A DNA stretch of 21,507 bases. Source: a virus. Under the pieces are notes generated by a model, which did no database searches, had not been told where the DNA came from, and was given only the letters and a program-made list of their open reading frames with translations. Below, piece after piece: positions 1 to 8,300 of the stretch. The stretch is from positions 1 to 21,507 of IMG/VR virus record IMGVR_UViG_3300025070_000277; one strand, given 5' to 3'. Numbering within the stretch: the first letter of the stretch is position 1; each line of letters starts with the position of its first letter. Made by a program: the position numbers and the translations under genes.

Positions 1-2
1 TA

Positions 3-47
3 ACTGTAGTAGTTGCAGCAGAAGAGTTTTACGATCCTAACCGTTAA
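3..47 (+). CDS. 3' end of an upstream gene (partial)
   Basis: The frame starting at base 3 is open from the left edge and reads ...TVVVAAEEFYDPNR before a TAA stop at 45-47. The other two forward frames hit stops early or read unnaturally. Only 14 residues are visible, so no family can be assigned. It lies about 14 bases upstream of the -35 box of the promoter that starts the next unit, so it probably closes the preceding transcription unit. Confidence 0.45.
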   Translation, partial: TVVVAAEEFYDPNR

Positions 48-60
48 GTGCATAACGGGG

Positions 61-89
61 TTGCAATATTATCTGTTTTATGTTATAAC
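61..89 (+). promoter_or_regulatory. Sigma70-like promoter P1 upstream of the DUF1127 gene
   Basis: TTGCAA (61-66) and TATAAC (84-89) are separated by 17 bases, close to the bacterial housekeeping consensus. Transcription would start near base 96, leaving a leader of about 53 bases before the ATG at 149. The -10 and flank (TATAACTA) match those of the capsid promoter at 12144-12171, which supports both. No phage-type RNA polymerase promoter was recognised, so host polymerase use is inferred. Confidence 0.55.
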
Positions 90-102
90 TATATGTGTAA
101 AA

Positions 103-145
103 CTATCTCCATAAAGGCAGGAATGTCTAAACATAAAGGAGATAG
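103..145 (+). promoter_or_regulatory. Leader inverted repeat that can pair with the DUF1127 ribosome binding site
   Basis: CTATCTCC (103-110) is a perfect 8-base complement of GGAGATAG (138-145), which contains the Shine-Dalgarno sequence of the gene at 149. The intervening 27 bases would form the loop. CATAAAGG is also directly repeated at 110-117 and 132-139. Pairing would hide the ribosome binding site, so this looks like a translational switch or a brake on expression. The complementarity is seen directly; the regulatory role is inference. Confidence 0.45.
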
Positions 146-148
146 AAA

Positions 149-289
149 ATGTTTAAACGATTTGTAAAAGCAATCCAAAAAAGCCAAGAACGTAAAGTGG
201 CCCTCTGGCAACTGCAGAATATGTCAGATAGACAACTACGTGATATAGGAGTATCTCGTGCCGAAATCCAAAGCAAAGTCTACAGTTAA
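149..289 (+). CDS. Small DUF1127 domain protein (46 aa)
   Basis: This short ORF encodes 46 residues and ends in the hallmark DUF1127 (YjiS-like) signature: LWQLQNMSDRQLRDIGVSRAEI at about residues 19-40, preceded by a basic N-terminal helix. DUF1127 proteins are common in alphaproteobacteria. At least one, CcaF1 of Rhodobacter sphaeroides, has been described as an RNA-binding protein affecting small-RNA maturation and RNA turnover. The start is supported by AAAGGAG eight bases upstream of ATG. The 3' end overlaps the next gene by 32 bases, so the two are probably translationally coupled. As first gene after promoter P1 it may act on host or phage RNA during late infection, but that is inference. 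Family assignment is fairly secure; function here is unknown. Confidence 0.8.
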   Translation: MFKRFVKAIQKSQERKVALWQLQNMSDRQLRDIGVSRAEIQSKVYS

Positions 290-443
290 TGCGGCAGGAA
301 ATTATACTAACCCTGCTATGCGCAAGCGTCTTGTCTCATCCATTAAAGCTGGCGGCAAAGGTGGAAAACCTGGACAGTGGTCGGCTCGTAAAGCACAAAT
401 GGTCGCAAAGCAGTATAAAGCAAAAGGTGGAGGGTATAAATAA
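258..443 (+). CDS. Small basic protein with GGKPGQWSARKAQ motif (61 aa)
   Basis: Sixty-one residues with 12 Lys, 3 Arg and no Asp or Glu. It starts at GTG (258), preceded by AGGAG at 247-251 inside the DUF1127 gene, which supports the non-ATG start and coupling. The core reads NPAMRKRLVSSIKAG, then GGKGGKPGQWSARKAQ, ending KAKGGGYK. From memory, this QWSARKAQ block recurs in small proteins of marine phages and in some giant-virus proteins, possibly under the name DUF5872; I am not sure of that label. Such charge suggests binding to nucleic acid, perhaps during packaging, but no catalytic residues are visible. The next gene starts directly after its stop. Confidence 0.8.
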   Translation: MPKSKAKSTVNAAGNYTNPAMRKRLVSSIKAGGKGGKPGQWSARKAQMVAKQYKAKGGGYK

Positions 444-617
444 ATGAAGGTTGATGCTCCAAAAGGATATCACTGGATGAGACAACCTAAGGGTGGATTC
501 AAACTTATGAAACACAAAGGTAAGTTTGTTTCACACAAGGGTGCAAGTTTAAAAGCAGATTTTCCAATACAAAAGGTACACAGTGATGGCTCTAGCAAAA
601 AGTCAAAAAAGTCTTAA
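444..617 (+). CDS. Small basic conserved phage protein (57 aa)
   Basis: Starts at ATG 444, directly after the stop of the preceding gene, and encodes 57 residues with 14 Lys. It reads MKVDAPKGYHWMRQPKGGFK, then a KLMKHKGKFVSHKGASLKA stretch and IQKVH, and ends in a Lys/Ser tail. The tyrosine/tryptophan/histidine core followed by HKGASLKA resembles short hypothetical proteins found beside terminase genes in marine phages (recalled, not searched). AGGTGGAGGG just upstream serves as ribosome binding site. It overlaps the next gene by 32 bases. No enzyme motif is present. It could bind DNA or a partner protein through its basic surface; function is unknown. Confidence 0.75.
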   Translation: MKVDAPKGYHWMRQPKGGFKLMKHKGKFVSHKGASLKADFPIQKVHSDGSSKKSKKS

Positions 618-861
618 GTCTTGGACTAAACAAAAATGGCGAACTAAAAGTGGCAAGCCTAGTGCTAAAACTGGTGAACGTTATTTACCTGATAAGGCTA
701 TTAAGTCTCTTAGCAGCAGTGAGTATGCCGCTACAACCAGAGCTAAACGAAAAGGCACGAAGGCAGGTAAGCAGCATGTGGCTCAGCCTAAAAACATTGC
801 AAAGAAAACTAGACCCTTTAGAGCCGCCAAGGGTGGAGTGGTAAGAAAGAAAAAGAAATGA
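586..861 (+). CDS. Small basic protein, WTKQKWRTKSGKPS family (91 aa)
   Basis: Ninety-one residues from ATG 586; a GTG at 583 would add one residue. The sequence has three conserved-looking blocks: SWTKQKWRTKSGKPS near residues 13-27, RYLPDKAIKSLSSSEYAATTRAKR near 34-57, and QPKNIAKKTRPFR near 70-82. It ends in a Lys-rich tail. I recall the same architecture in hypothetical proteins of marine phages and large DNA viruses, where it appears as a stand-alone module of unknown function. It is strongly basic, which suggests nucleic-acid binding. The stop overlaps the next start as ATGA, typical of coupled translation. Its place just before the small terminase suggests a role in packaging or the virion, but this is inference. 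Confidence 0.8.
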   Translation: MALAKSQKSLKSWTKQKWRTKSGKPSAKTGERYLPDKAIKSLSSSEYAATTRAKRKGTKAGKQHVAQPKNIAKKTRPFRAAKGGVVRKKKK

Positions 862-1223
862 GTCGTAACCTTACAGAAAAACAACAAAAGTTTTTAGATG
901 TACTCTTTGAGGAAGCCCAAGGCAGTCCAGTCAAAGCCCTTAAGCTTGCTGGATATGCTGAGGGTACATCTTCTACCACGGTTATGAATACTCTGATTGA
1001 TGAAGTTGCAGAACTGACTAAACGTTTTATTGCAACTCGTGGACCACAGGCAGCTTGGTCTATGATGGAGATCATGAGTAATCCTACTAACCTTGGTAAT
1101 AAAGAAAAGATGGCTGCTGCAAAAGACTTTCTTGATCGAGCTGGTTTTGCTAAGACTGAAAAGGTTGAAGTTAAGTCAGAAAGTCCACTGTTTATTTTGC
1201 CACCAAAGACTGATGAAGACTAA
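858..1223 (+). CDS. Probable terminase small subunit
   Basis: A 121-aa protein starting MSRNLTEKQQKFLDVLFEE, the usual opening of small terminase subunits (LTxKQxxF). It is followed by a helix-turn-helix-like stretch, PVKALKLAGYAEGTSSTTVM (about residues 24-43). A helical middle includes RGPQAAWSMMEIMSNPTNLGNKEKMAAAKDFLDRAGF, and such subunits often end their core with this kind of AAxxxLDRAG segment. Small terminases form rings that recognise the packaging site and stimulate the ATPase of the large subunit. The tail (ESPLFILPPKTDED) may contact the large subunit, as C-termini do in several phages. It overlaps both neighbours (4 and 11 bases) and lies two genes upstream of terL. Confidence 0.78.
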   Translation: MSRNLTEKQQKFLDVLFEEAQGSPVKALKLAGYAEGTSSTTVMNTLIDEVAELTKRFIATRGPQAAWSMMEIMSNPTNLGNKEKMAAAKDFLDRAGFAKTEKVEVKSESPLFILPPKTDED

Positions 1224-1629
1224 TAAAACTTGGAAGCTACCTGCCCCTGAAATAGTGGGGAACGAAAAAGTTTGGCATCCTGTAATTAGGATAGGTCGAA
1301 CAGTTCCATTTGGGTACGAAGAAGACCCTAGTGATCCTGATATCCTACTTCCTGTAGAAGATGAACTAGAACTCTTTGAACAGGCTAAGAAATTTCTAAA
1401 GCAGTACAGCTATCGTGATGTAGCCAACTGGTTAAGTAATGAATCGGGTAGGTATTTATCCCACGTAGGATTATATAAGAGAGTTAAACTTGAGCACAAA
1501 CGTAAGAAAGAGGCTGCAAACCAACGCTACCTTGCCGAGCGATACAAAACGGCGCTCGCCAAAGCGGAAAAGCTTGAAGAAAAAGTCCGAAGAGGTGGTA
1601 TCGGCTCAGCCAAAGCCCCCATTAATTGA
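1213..1629 (+). CDS. Helix-turn-helix/coiled-coil protein beside terL (138 aa)
   Basis: The open frame extends further upstream, but the upstream part overlaps the small terminase out of frame and reads unnaturally. ATG 1213 (MKTNKTWKLPAPEIVG) is therefore preferred, giving 138 residues. Residues about 60-90 (QYSYRDVANWLSNESGRYLS) fit a resolvase-type helix-turn-helix that recognises DNA. The C-terminal 45 residues form a charged helix (KRKKEAANQRYLAERYKTAL and onward). Small DNA-binding proteins in this slot are often accessory packaging factors or alternative small terminases. Its last bases overlap the open frame of terL. The exact role is unknown; DNA binding is inferred from the motif. 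Confidence 0.7.
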   Translation: MKTNKTWKLPAPEIVGNEKVWHPVIRIGRTVPFGYEEDPSDPDILLPVEDELELFEQAKKFLKQYSYRDVANWLSNESGRYLSHVGLYKRVKLEHKRKKEAANQRYLAERYKTALAKAEKLEEKVRRGGIGSAKAPIN

Positions 1630-3037
1630 TGTAGAACAGGCTCAAAGAGAGATAATCTTTCAGCCTAACTCTGGTCCACAGACAGATTTTTTATCTGCTA
1701 CAGAACAGGAAGTGCTATATGGGGGATCTGCTGGTGGTGGTAAATCATATGCAATGGTTGCTGACCCAGTACGATATCTAAATAACCCACAAGCAAGAAT
1801 GCTGCTTGTACGGAGAAGTACAGAAGAATTACGTGAACTTATTTCAGTTTCAAAAGAGTTGTACCCAAAAGCAATTCCTGGAATTAAGTTTATGGAACGA
1901 GACAAGACTTGGGTAGCTCCCTCAGGTGCAACACTCTGGATGTCTTACCTTGACCGTGACGATGACGTAATGCGTTACCAAGGTCAGGCCTTTAACTGGA
2001 TTGGATTTGACGAACTTACTCAGTGGCCTACCCCGTATCCGTGGAACTATATGCGCTCACGTTTAAGAAGTACTTCAGCTAGTGGACTACCGTTATACAT
2101 GCGTGCAACTAGCAATCCAGGAGGACCAGGACACGCTTGGGTGAAGAAGACCTTTATTGATCCTGGATCTCATAATAAGGCTTTCTGGGCTACAGACATA
2201 GATAGCGGTAACATTATCGCTTGGCCGAAAGGTCACAGCAGGGAGGGTGAGCCTCTGTTCAAAAGGAAATTTATACCAGCCACCCTCTTTGATAATCCCT
2301 ATCTCGCAGAAGATGGTATGTATGAAGCCAACCTTTTGTCGTTACCTGAACACCAACGTAGGCAATTGCTTGAAGGTGATTGGGATATAAATGAAGGAGC
2401 TGCATTTCCTGAGTTTAACCGTAACATACACGTAGTAGAACCCTACGACATACCAAACAGTTGGGTAAAGTTTAGGGCTTGTGACTATGGTTATGGTTCT
2501 CACACAGGTGTACTCTGGTTTACCGTAACCCCCTCTGAGCAGGTTGTTGTGTACAGGGAGTTATATGTATCTAAGGTTACTGCTGATAGCTTGGCAGATA
2601 TGATCCTAGAAATAGAAGATGGGGAGAAAATGCGGTATGGAGTTTTGGACTCTAGTCTTTGGCATAATCGTGGTGATACTGGCCCTAGCCTTGCTGAACA
2701 AATGATTATAAAAGGTTGTAGGTGGAGACCCTCAGATCGCTCCCGTGGATCAAGGGTGTCAGGGAAGAACGAAATACACAGGAGGTTACAGGTAGATGAA
2801 TTTACTGAGGAACCAAGGATGGTATTTTTTAATACTTGTAAGCATACCATCTCTCAACTACCTGCCATACCTTTGGATAAAAATAATCCAGAAGATGTAA
2901 ACACAAATGCAGAAGACCACTTGTATGATGCCTTACGATATGGTATTATGACTAGACCAAGAAGTAGTCTATTTGACTTCGATCCTAATGTAACTAGGAC
3001 AGGATTTCAAGCTTCAGACGCAACGTTTGGCTATTAA
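1595..3037 (+). CDS. terL: Terminase large subunit (ATPase/nuclease packaging motor)
   Basis: A complete large terminase. Numbered from GTG 1595 (480 aa), the ATPase domain has Walker A GGSAGGGKS at 43-51, Walker B NWIGFDE ending at D139-E140, and the coupling motif TSNPGG at 172-177. The RNase H-like nuclease domain has acidic residues in RACDYGYG (D297), YGVLDSS (D352) and DHLYDALRYG (D445), as expected for the three metal ligands. It drives ATP-powered DNA translocation into the procapsid through the portal and cuts the concatemer. The start is uncertain. The frame is open back to TTG 1490, and TTG 1574 is also possible. The extra N-terminus is an anomalous Lys/Arg-rich run shadowing the coiled coil of the upstream gene, so a later start is favoured. 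Confidence 0.95.
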   Translation: MVSAQPKPPLIDVEQAQREIIFQPNSGPQTDFLSATEQEVLYGGSAGGGKSYAMVADPVRYLNNPQARMLLVRRSTEELRELISVSKELYPKAIPGIKFMERDKTWVAPSGATLWMSYLDRDDDVMRYQGQAFNWIGFDELTQWPTPYPWNYMRSRLRSTSASGLPLYMRATSNPGGPGHAWVKKTFIDPGSHNKAFWATDIDSGNIIAWPKGHSREGEPLFKRKFIPATLFDNPYLAEDGMYEANLLSLPEHQRRQLLEGDWDINEGAAFPEFNRNIHVVEPYDIPNSWVKFRACDYGYGSHTGVLWFTVTPSEQVVVYRELYVSKVTADSLADMILEIEDGEKMRYGVLDSSLWHNRGDTGPSLAEQMIIKGCRWRPSDRSRGSRVSGKNEIHRRLQVDEFTEEPRMVFFNTCKHTISQLPAIPLDKNNPEDVNTNAEDHLYDALRYGIMTRPRSSLFDFDPNVTRTGFQASDATFGY

Positions 3038-3046
3038 GGATAAAAT

Positions 3047-5143
3047 ATGGAAGAAGAATTTGAAGATATGATCATGGATATGGAAGGCTCTGCTTCTGTT
3101 GAAGATGTAAAAGAAGAAGAACTTTCTGATCCTAAGGCTGGACAAATAATCAGTTTTGTAGGGGAAAAGTACTCCAAAGCTGAGACTGCAAGGAAAACAG
3201 AAGAGCAGCGTTGGGTCCAAGCCTACCGAAACTACCGTGGTATTTACGGACCAGATGTGCAATTCACTTCAACTGAGAAGTCTCAAGTATTTGTTAAAGT
3301 AACTAAGACAAAAGTCCTAGCTGCATATGGACAAATTGCAGAAGTTTTATTTGGTGGCAACAAGTTTCCAATTAGTATTGATCCCACTGTCCTTCCAGAT
3401 GGGGTAGAAGAGACAGTAAACTTTGAAACTAACCCAGAGCAAATGAAAGCTCAAGAGGGTCTACCTAGCCTCCTTCCTGGAGAGACTCTTCCAGAATTAC
3501 AAGAACGCCTTGCAGGAATAAAGGAAGACCTTCAACCAGTGATGGACAAGGTAGAATCTGGGTCTGCTAAGACTCCTACCTCTCCACAGTTCTTTCCTGC
3601 AGAAGTTGCAGCTAAGAAGATGGAAAAGAAAATCCATGACCAGTTAGAAGAATCTCACGCAAAGAAGCACCTACGGGCAGCAGCTTTTGAATCAGCTTTG
3701 TTTGGTACTGGTATTATGAAAGGTCCGTTTGCTGTAGACAAAGAATATGCAAACTGGGATGAAGAGGGTAATTACTCTCCTACTTTTAAAACTATCCCAC
3801 AGACTACAAGTGTTTCTATCTGGAACTTCTATCCTGATCCAGATGCAGCAACAATGGAAGAAGCTGAGTATGTTGTGGAGCGTCATAAGATGTCACGTTC
3901 TCAACTACGAGCACTTAAGAATCGTCCATACTTCCGTAAGAATGCACTAGACAATGCATTGAGTATTGGAGAGTCCTACACAAAAGAGTGGTGGGAACAG
4001 GCTATGGAAGATGAAGCAAATGAGTCTAAGTCAGAACGTTTTGAAGTTCTTGAGTTCTGGGGTTTTGTAGATACAGATATCCTAGAAGAGCAGGATATTG
4101 ACATTCCTAAAGAGCTTAAGGATGCAGAGCAGTTAAGTGTTAATGTCTGGATCTGTAACGGTCAAGTACTTCGTTTGGTAATGAACCCCTTCACTCCTGC
4201 TTACATTCCGTACTTTGCTGCCCCTTATGAAATGAACCCTTACAGCATATTTGGTGTAGGTATTGCAGAAAATATGGATGATACCCAAACTCTTATGAAT
4301 GGGTTTATGCGTATGGCAGTAGATAACGCAGCACTATCAGGAAACTTACTTATCGAAGTAGATGAAACTAACCTAGTTCCTGGCCAAGACCTCTCTGTAT
4401 ACCCTGGAAAAGTTTTCCGTAGGCAGGGCGGTGCAATGGGTCAGGCAATCTTCGGAACAAAGTTTCCTAATGTAAGTTCAGAAAACATGATGATGTTTGA
4501 TAAATCAAGGGTATTAGCAGATGAGAGTACAGGATTTCCTTCGTTCGCACATGGGCAAACTGGAGTATCAGGAGTGGGAAGGACTGCTTCTGGCATCAGT
4601 ATGCTTATGTCTGCAGCTAACGGCAGTATACGAAATGTTGTCAAGAACATAGATGACTACTTGCTTGCACCACTAGGTAAAGCCTTCTTTAACTTTAATA
4701 TGCAGTTTGACTTTGACCAAGAGATTAAAGGCGATCTGGAAATTAAAGCTCGTGGTACTGAAAGCTTAATGGCTAATGAAGTACGTAGTCAACGACTAAT
4801 GCAATTCCTGCAAGTTGTACAAAATCCAGCACTAGCACCATTTGCTCGTATGGATTACATTGTACGTGAGATTGCTAAGTCTATGGATCTTGATCCTGAT
4901 AAAGTTGGAAACAATATGGCACAAGCAGCAGTACAAGCTGAGATCCTAAAAGAGTTCCAAGCACAGAACCCACCACAACCAGAACCAGGAGTTCCACCAC
5001 AGGCTGGTCCTCAGGGCGCTCCTGCTGGTGCACAGGTGCAGGATACCTCTGGAGCAGGGGGTGGGACTATAGGAACTGGTACAGCGCCTCAGCCAGGAGA
5101 ACAGGGCTTCTCAGGTAACACTGGCCCACAACAGGTACAATGA
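3047..5143 (+). CDS. Portal protein
   Basis: A 698-aa protein directly after terL, starting ATG 3047 with AAGGATAAA upstream. Its size and layout fit the large podovirus portals of the P22 type. An acidic N-terminus is followed by a helical region (AETARKTEEQRWVQAYRNYR), a mixed core including ESALFGTGIMKGPF, VSIWNFYPDPDA and an aromatic loop region, and a helical barrel-like C-terminus (SLMANEVRSQRLMQFLQVVQ). The last 75 residues are Pro/Gly/Gln-rich and probably disordered. Portals form the dodecameric ring at one capsid vertex through which DNA enters and to which adaptor proteins bind. Identification rests on position, size and these segments. Its stop overlaps the next gene as ATGA. Confidence 0.92.
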   Translation: MEEEFEDMIMDMEGSASVEDVKEEELSDPKAGQIISFVGEKYSKAETARKTEEQRWVQAYRNYRGIYGPDVQFTSTEKSQVFVKVTKTKVLAAYGQIAEVLFGGNKFPISIDPTVLPDGVEETVNFETNPEQMKAQEGLPSLLPGETLPELQERLAGIKEDLQPVMDKVESGSAKTPTSPQFFPAEVAAKKMEKKIHDQLEESHAKKHLRAAAFESALFGTGIMKGPFAVDKEYANWDEEGNYSPTFKTIPQTTSVSIWNFYPDPDAATMEEAEYVVERHKMSRSQLRALKNRPYFRKNALDNALSIGESYTKEWWEQAMEDEANESKSERFEVLEFWGFVDTDILEEQDIDIPKELKDAEQLSVNVWICNGQVLRLVMNPFTPAYIPYFAAPYEMNPYSIFGVGIAENMDDTQTLMNGFMRMAVDNAALSGNLLIEVDETNLVPGQDLSVYPGKVFRRQGGAMGQAIFGTKFPNVSSENMMMFDKSRVLADESTGFPSFAHGQTGVSGVGRTASGISMLMSAANGSIRNVVKNIDDYLLAPLGKAFFNFNMQFDFDQEIKGDLEIKARGTESLMANEVRSQRLMQFLQVVQNPALAPFARMDYIVREIAKSMDLDPDKVGNNMAQAAVQAEILKEFQAQNPPQPEPGVPPQAGPQGAPAGAQVQDTSGAGGGTIGTGTAPQPGEQGFSGNTGPQQVQ

Positions 5144-5352
5144 AACTGGTCGTGAATAATACTTTAAAACCTTTTGTAAATAACCCTGAGCTATATAACC
5201 CTTTCCTTGAAGAGATTGATGAAAGGATTATGTTTGCTCAGATAGCTCTTGAACAATCTAGAGAACCCGATGAGTTGTTTAGATTACAGGGTGAGATACG
5301 TGCACTCAGGTCACTATTAAGATTAAGAGATAAAATCAATGGCAGCTCCTAA
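5140..5352 (+). CDS. Conserved small protein after portal (70 aa)
   Basis: Seventy residues, starting at ATG 5140 in a 4-base overlap with the portal stop. The N-terminus (LKPFVNNPELYNPFLEEIDE) is followed by two predicted helices (RIMFAQIALEQSREPDELFR and LQGEIRALRSLLRLRDKIN), giving a short helical hairpin. I recall similar short proteins directly after the portal in marine phages, but no named family. Tight coupling to the portal and the helical character suggest a small accessory to the portal or procapsid vertex. This is inference only. It overlaps the giant downstream gene by 14 bases. Confidence 0.75.
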   Translation: MKLVVNNTLKPFVNNPELYNPFLEEIDERIMFAQIALEQSREPDELFRLQGEIRALRSLLRLRDKINGSS

Positions 5353-8300
5353 TACATCCCTAAGACCTAAAGCTAGGCCTGAGTCTCAGACAGAGCGTAT
5401 GCTCAAACCTAAGACTATAGCTCAAGTTAAGGAAGACTTGCAGCAAAAACAACTTGCAGCAGATTTTGGAGATGTTGAATTTAGAGCCGATTTAGAACCA
5501 CAATTTTCTTGGAATCCTCTAGCTAGACTAGGGTACGATCCGAAGAAAGCTAAAGTCTTACCCTCTAGCCTTCTCGAACCTAACAATGCGTATGCAATTC
5601 CTGATAGTTCAACTGTAGAACGTATTACAAATGCATCAGAATTTAAAAGAAGTGACCCTTTAGAGGTTGAAAGAATTAATCCAGGAGATGTAGTTACTAA
5701 AGGTCCAACTGCAGTTTCTCCTGTCTGGTCTCACGAATTTACTCATAAAGGTATTGAAAGGTTAAAAGAATACTTAGATGAAGATCCAGAATTTTTTAAA
5801 GGGAAGTATGGAGAAAAAACTTTTAATTTAATTAATAAAATTTCTAAAGGGGGTAAAGAAGCAAAGGATGGTAATGAACGGGTCACTGAATTTTTTGATT
5901 ACTTAGAAGACACTATTAATGTTCCTGGATATACCGTTTCAAAAAAACAAATAGACAAAAGTTTAGAAATTCCTGAGATTAAACCAGAAACGCAAAAACT
6001 TTTAAAAGAAAAAGATTTTAATGAAGACGGTCAGATTTCTGCTATGGAATTTGCACAGGATACTTTTCTTGCTAATTCCTCTTGGGGAGGAGATAGAGAA
6101 GAGTTTCAAAAATACCTTAAGTCACCTAATAAGAAAAGAAAAAAATATCTAAAAAGTTTATTTCCAGGTCTTATGGGAGCTGTACAGGCAGCACAAGATT
6201 TACTTGAAGCTCAAGGAGAAGTGCCAAAGGTTAAGAAAAAAACTTTAAGTTTTTGGGAAAAGGTAGCAAAACATTTTGGATATAGTAGATTAGGTTTTAA
6301 CGAAGGTGGAGATGTAATAGGCCCAAAGTCTGAGCTAGAAAGACAACGAGAAGTAAATATAGCTGAACAAATGGCTACTCTCCCTAAGAAAAAAGATGAG
6401 TATAAACCATCCGTAGATCCTCAGAAAGAAGAGATTATAAAAAAGTATAATCTAGACGGTGCTAGATCTGGTTGGCAAGTTGGACCTACTACATTTCATA
6501 CTATTTATGAAAACCTTCCAACTAACTTTAGACTTCTTACAGAGTTTATCCTTGGTAAAGATACACCTATCACTATGGCAGATTTTACTAAAGATGAACT
6601 AGTTTCAATGATAGCTCTTTCAGAGAATCAGGAAAAAAATAAACTTAACCTTAAAAACAGAAAGTTAAAAGATCAACCTGAAAATGTAACAACAGTTACT
6701 ACTTATAAACTTAAACCTACTGATAGGTATCCTGATTGGGTTGAAAGTAATCCATACTTTAGAGCTATGGCACACAGTCTTTTTAGCCCTGAATACCAAG
6801 TACGTACAACTTTAGGTAGGTATGATACAGAAGATACTCCTTCAAGTCTCATAGTAAAAGATGCATACGATATGAATATTGGACAAAGGAGCTTACCTAA
6901 ACTTAGTAACCGTAAAGATTTAGCAGAAGTGTTAGACTACATGCGAATTGATCCTGAAATGGCAGGAGAGTTTATAGCAAATGTTTTCAGACCTAACCCA
7001 GAAGATTCAAGAAAGATTGACTTAGTAATACCAAAAAGAAAAAAGGTTGAAAATTTTAACGAAGGTGGTGATGTATCAGCTCAAATGCAATCTTTGATGA
7101 TACCTTCTGCAGATAACGATATTCGTCCAGAAGATTATGTTCAGTATAGAGAAGATAACTTTACTCCAGCAAGCTTTGCAGAAGACTCTTGGGAAGATAC
7201 GAAGAAAAGATTTATGGATGCAGGTAGGATTGATGTAAATCCCGATGATCCTGCTATCTTCACTGCGTATAAACGTGCTGTCGATTACCTTAAAGATACA
7301 GGACTTGCAGGTTTAGGTTTAGCTGATACTGCATTTAAATATGCTGTAGGTTCTGCAGCTCAGGTTATGCCTACAGAAGCTTTAGAAAAACGTATGGCTA
7401 GAGATCTTTACTCTATGCCAGAAGCTTTTGCTGGAGCAGCAGGTGCTAGAAGCCTAACTCAACTTGATGATGCAGCAGATGCATTTCTTGAAGGGTCTCT
7501 GCACGTAGCACGTAAAGCAGGTCAAATGAAACCTGACCCCAATACACTTGCAAGTTTTGCTGGAGCTGTGCCTCCTACATATATACAGAGAGATACTCCA
7601 CTTTCTGAAATGGGAGAGTACCAACTTGATTATTTTCGTCAAGTAGAACCCACCGAAAAAACAAAACTGAAAGACTTAGAACTCCTCCAATTTAGAGAAC
7701 CTATTTCAGAGTTTATAAAAACCTTAACTATACCTAAAAAAGGTATGATAGGATCAGAGTTTTTAAACCAAATAAAAAAGAATCCCTCTATCCCAGAGAC
7801 TTCTTTACAAGAGGGTATTATAGATCCCAGTAAAAGATATACTAAGGAGGAGTTACTTGGGGCCATAGGAGTAGGAAAAAATACTCAAGGCACTTTTAGA
7901 TCTGCTGCAAATATTTCTCCTTATAGAATAAAACAATTTGAAGGCAATCAAAGACAAACAAAAGATGCAGGGTTTCAAGGTGGAAGAGAGGTTGAGTATT
8001 TTGATATACCCATAGATACGACTATTGGATATCCTGGGAAACGTTTTAGGGCTAATTATCAACATTATAGTCCAGAAACTTTAGTTCATGTTAGAGGTTC
8101 TATTGTAAGTCCTTATAGACAAATTGAGTTTTCTCCTAGAAAAATAAAAGAGTTTGACAAGATTATTGGGGGTAAAAATTACTTACTCGGAGAAGAGCTT
8201 CAGTCTGACCTTCTTACTAAAGGTTATGCAAAACCAAATAATTTTTTTGACGCTGTATTTTCTGAAGCTACAAAAAACTGGGAATCTGCTAATCTTGTTA

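Noticed and set aside
650-844. A 64-codon + strand frame inside the 91-aa basic protein gene
   Set aside because: It is an out-of-frame shadow of a conserved-looking basic protein and its translation has no recognisable pattern.
1093-1212. N-terminal extension of the 138-aa helix-turn-helix protein
   Set aside because: It overlaps the small terminase gene out of frame and reads as an unnatural Lys/Leu run; ATG 1213 gives a coherent protein.
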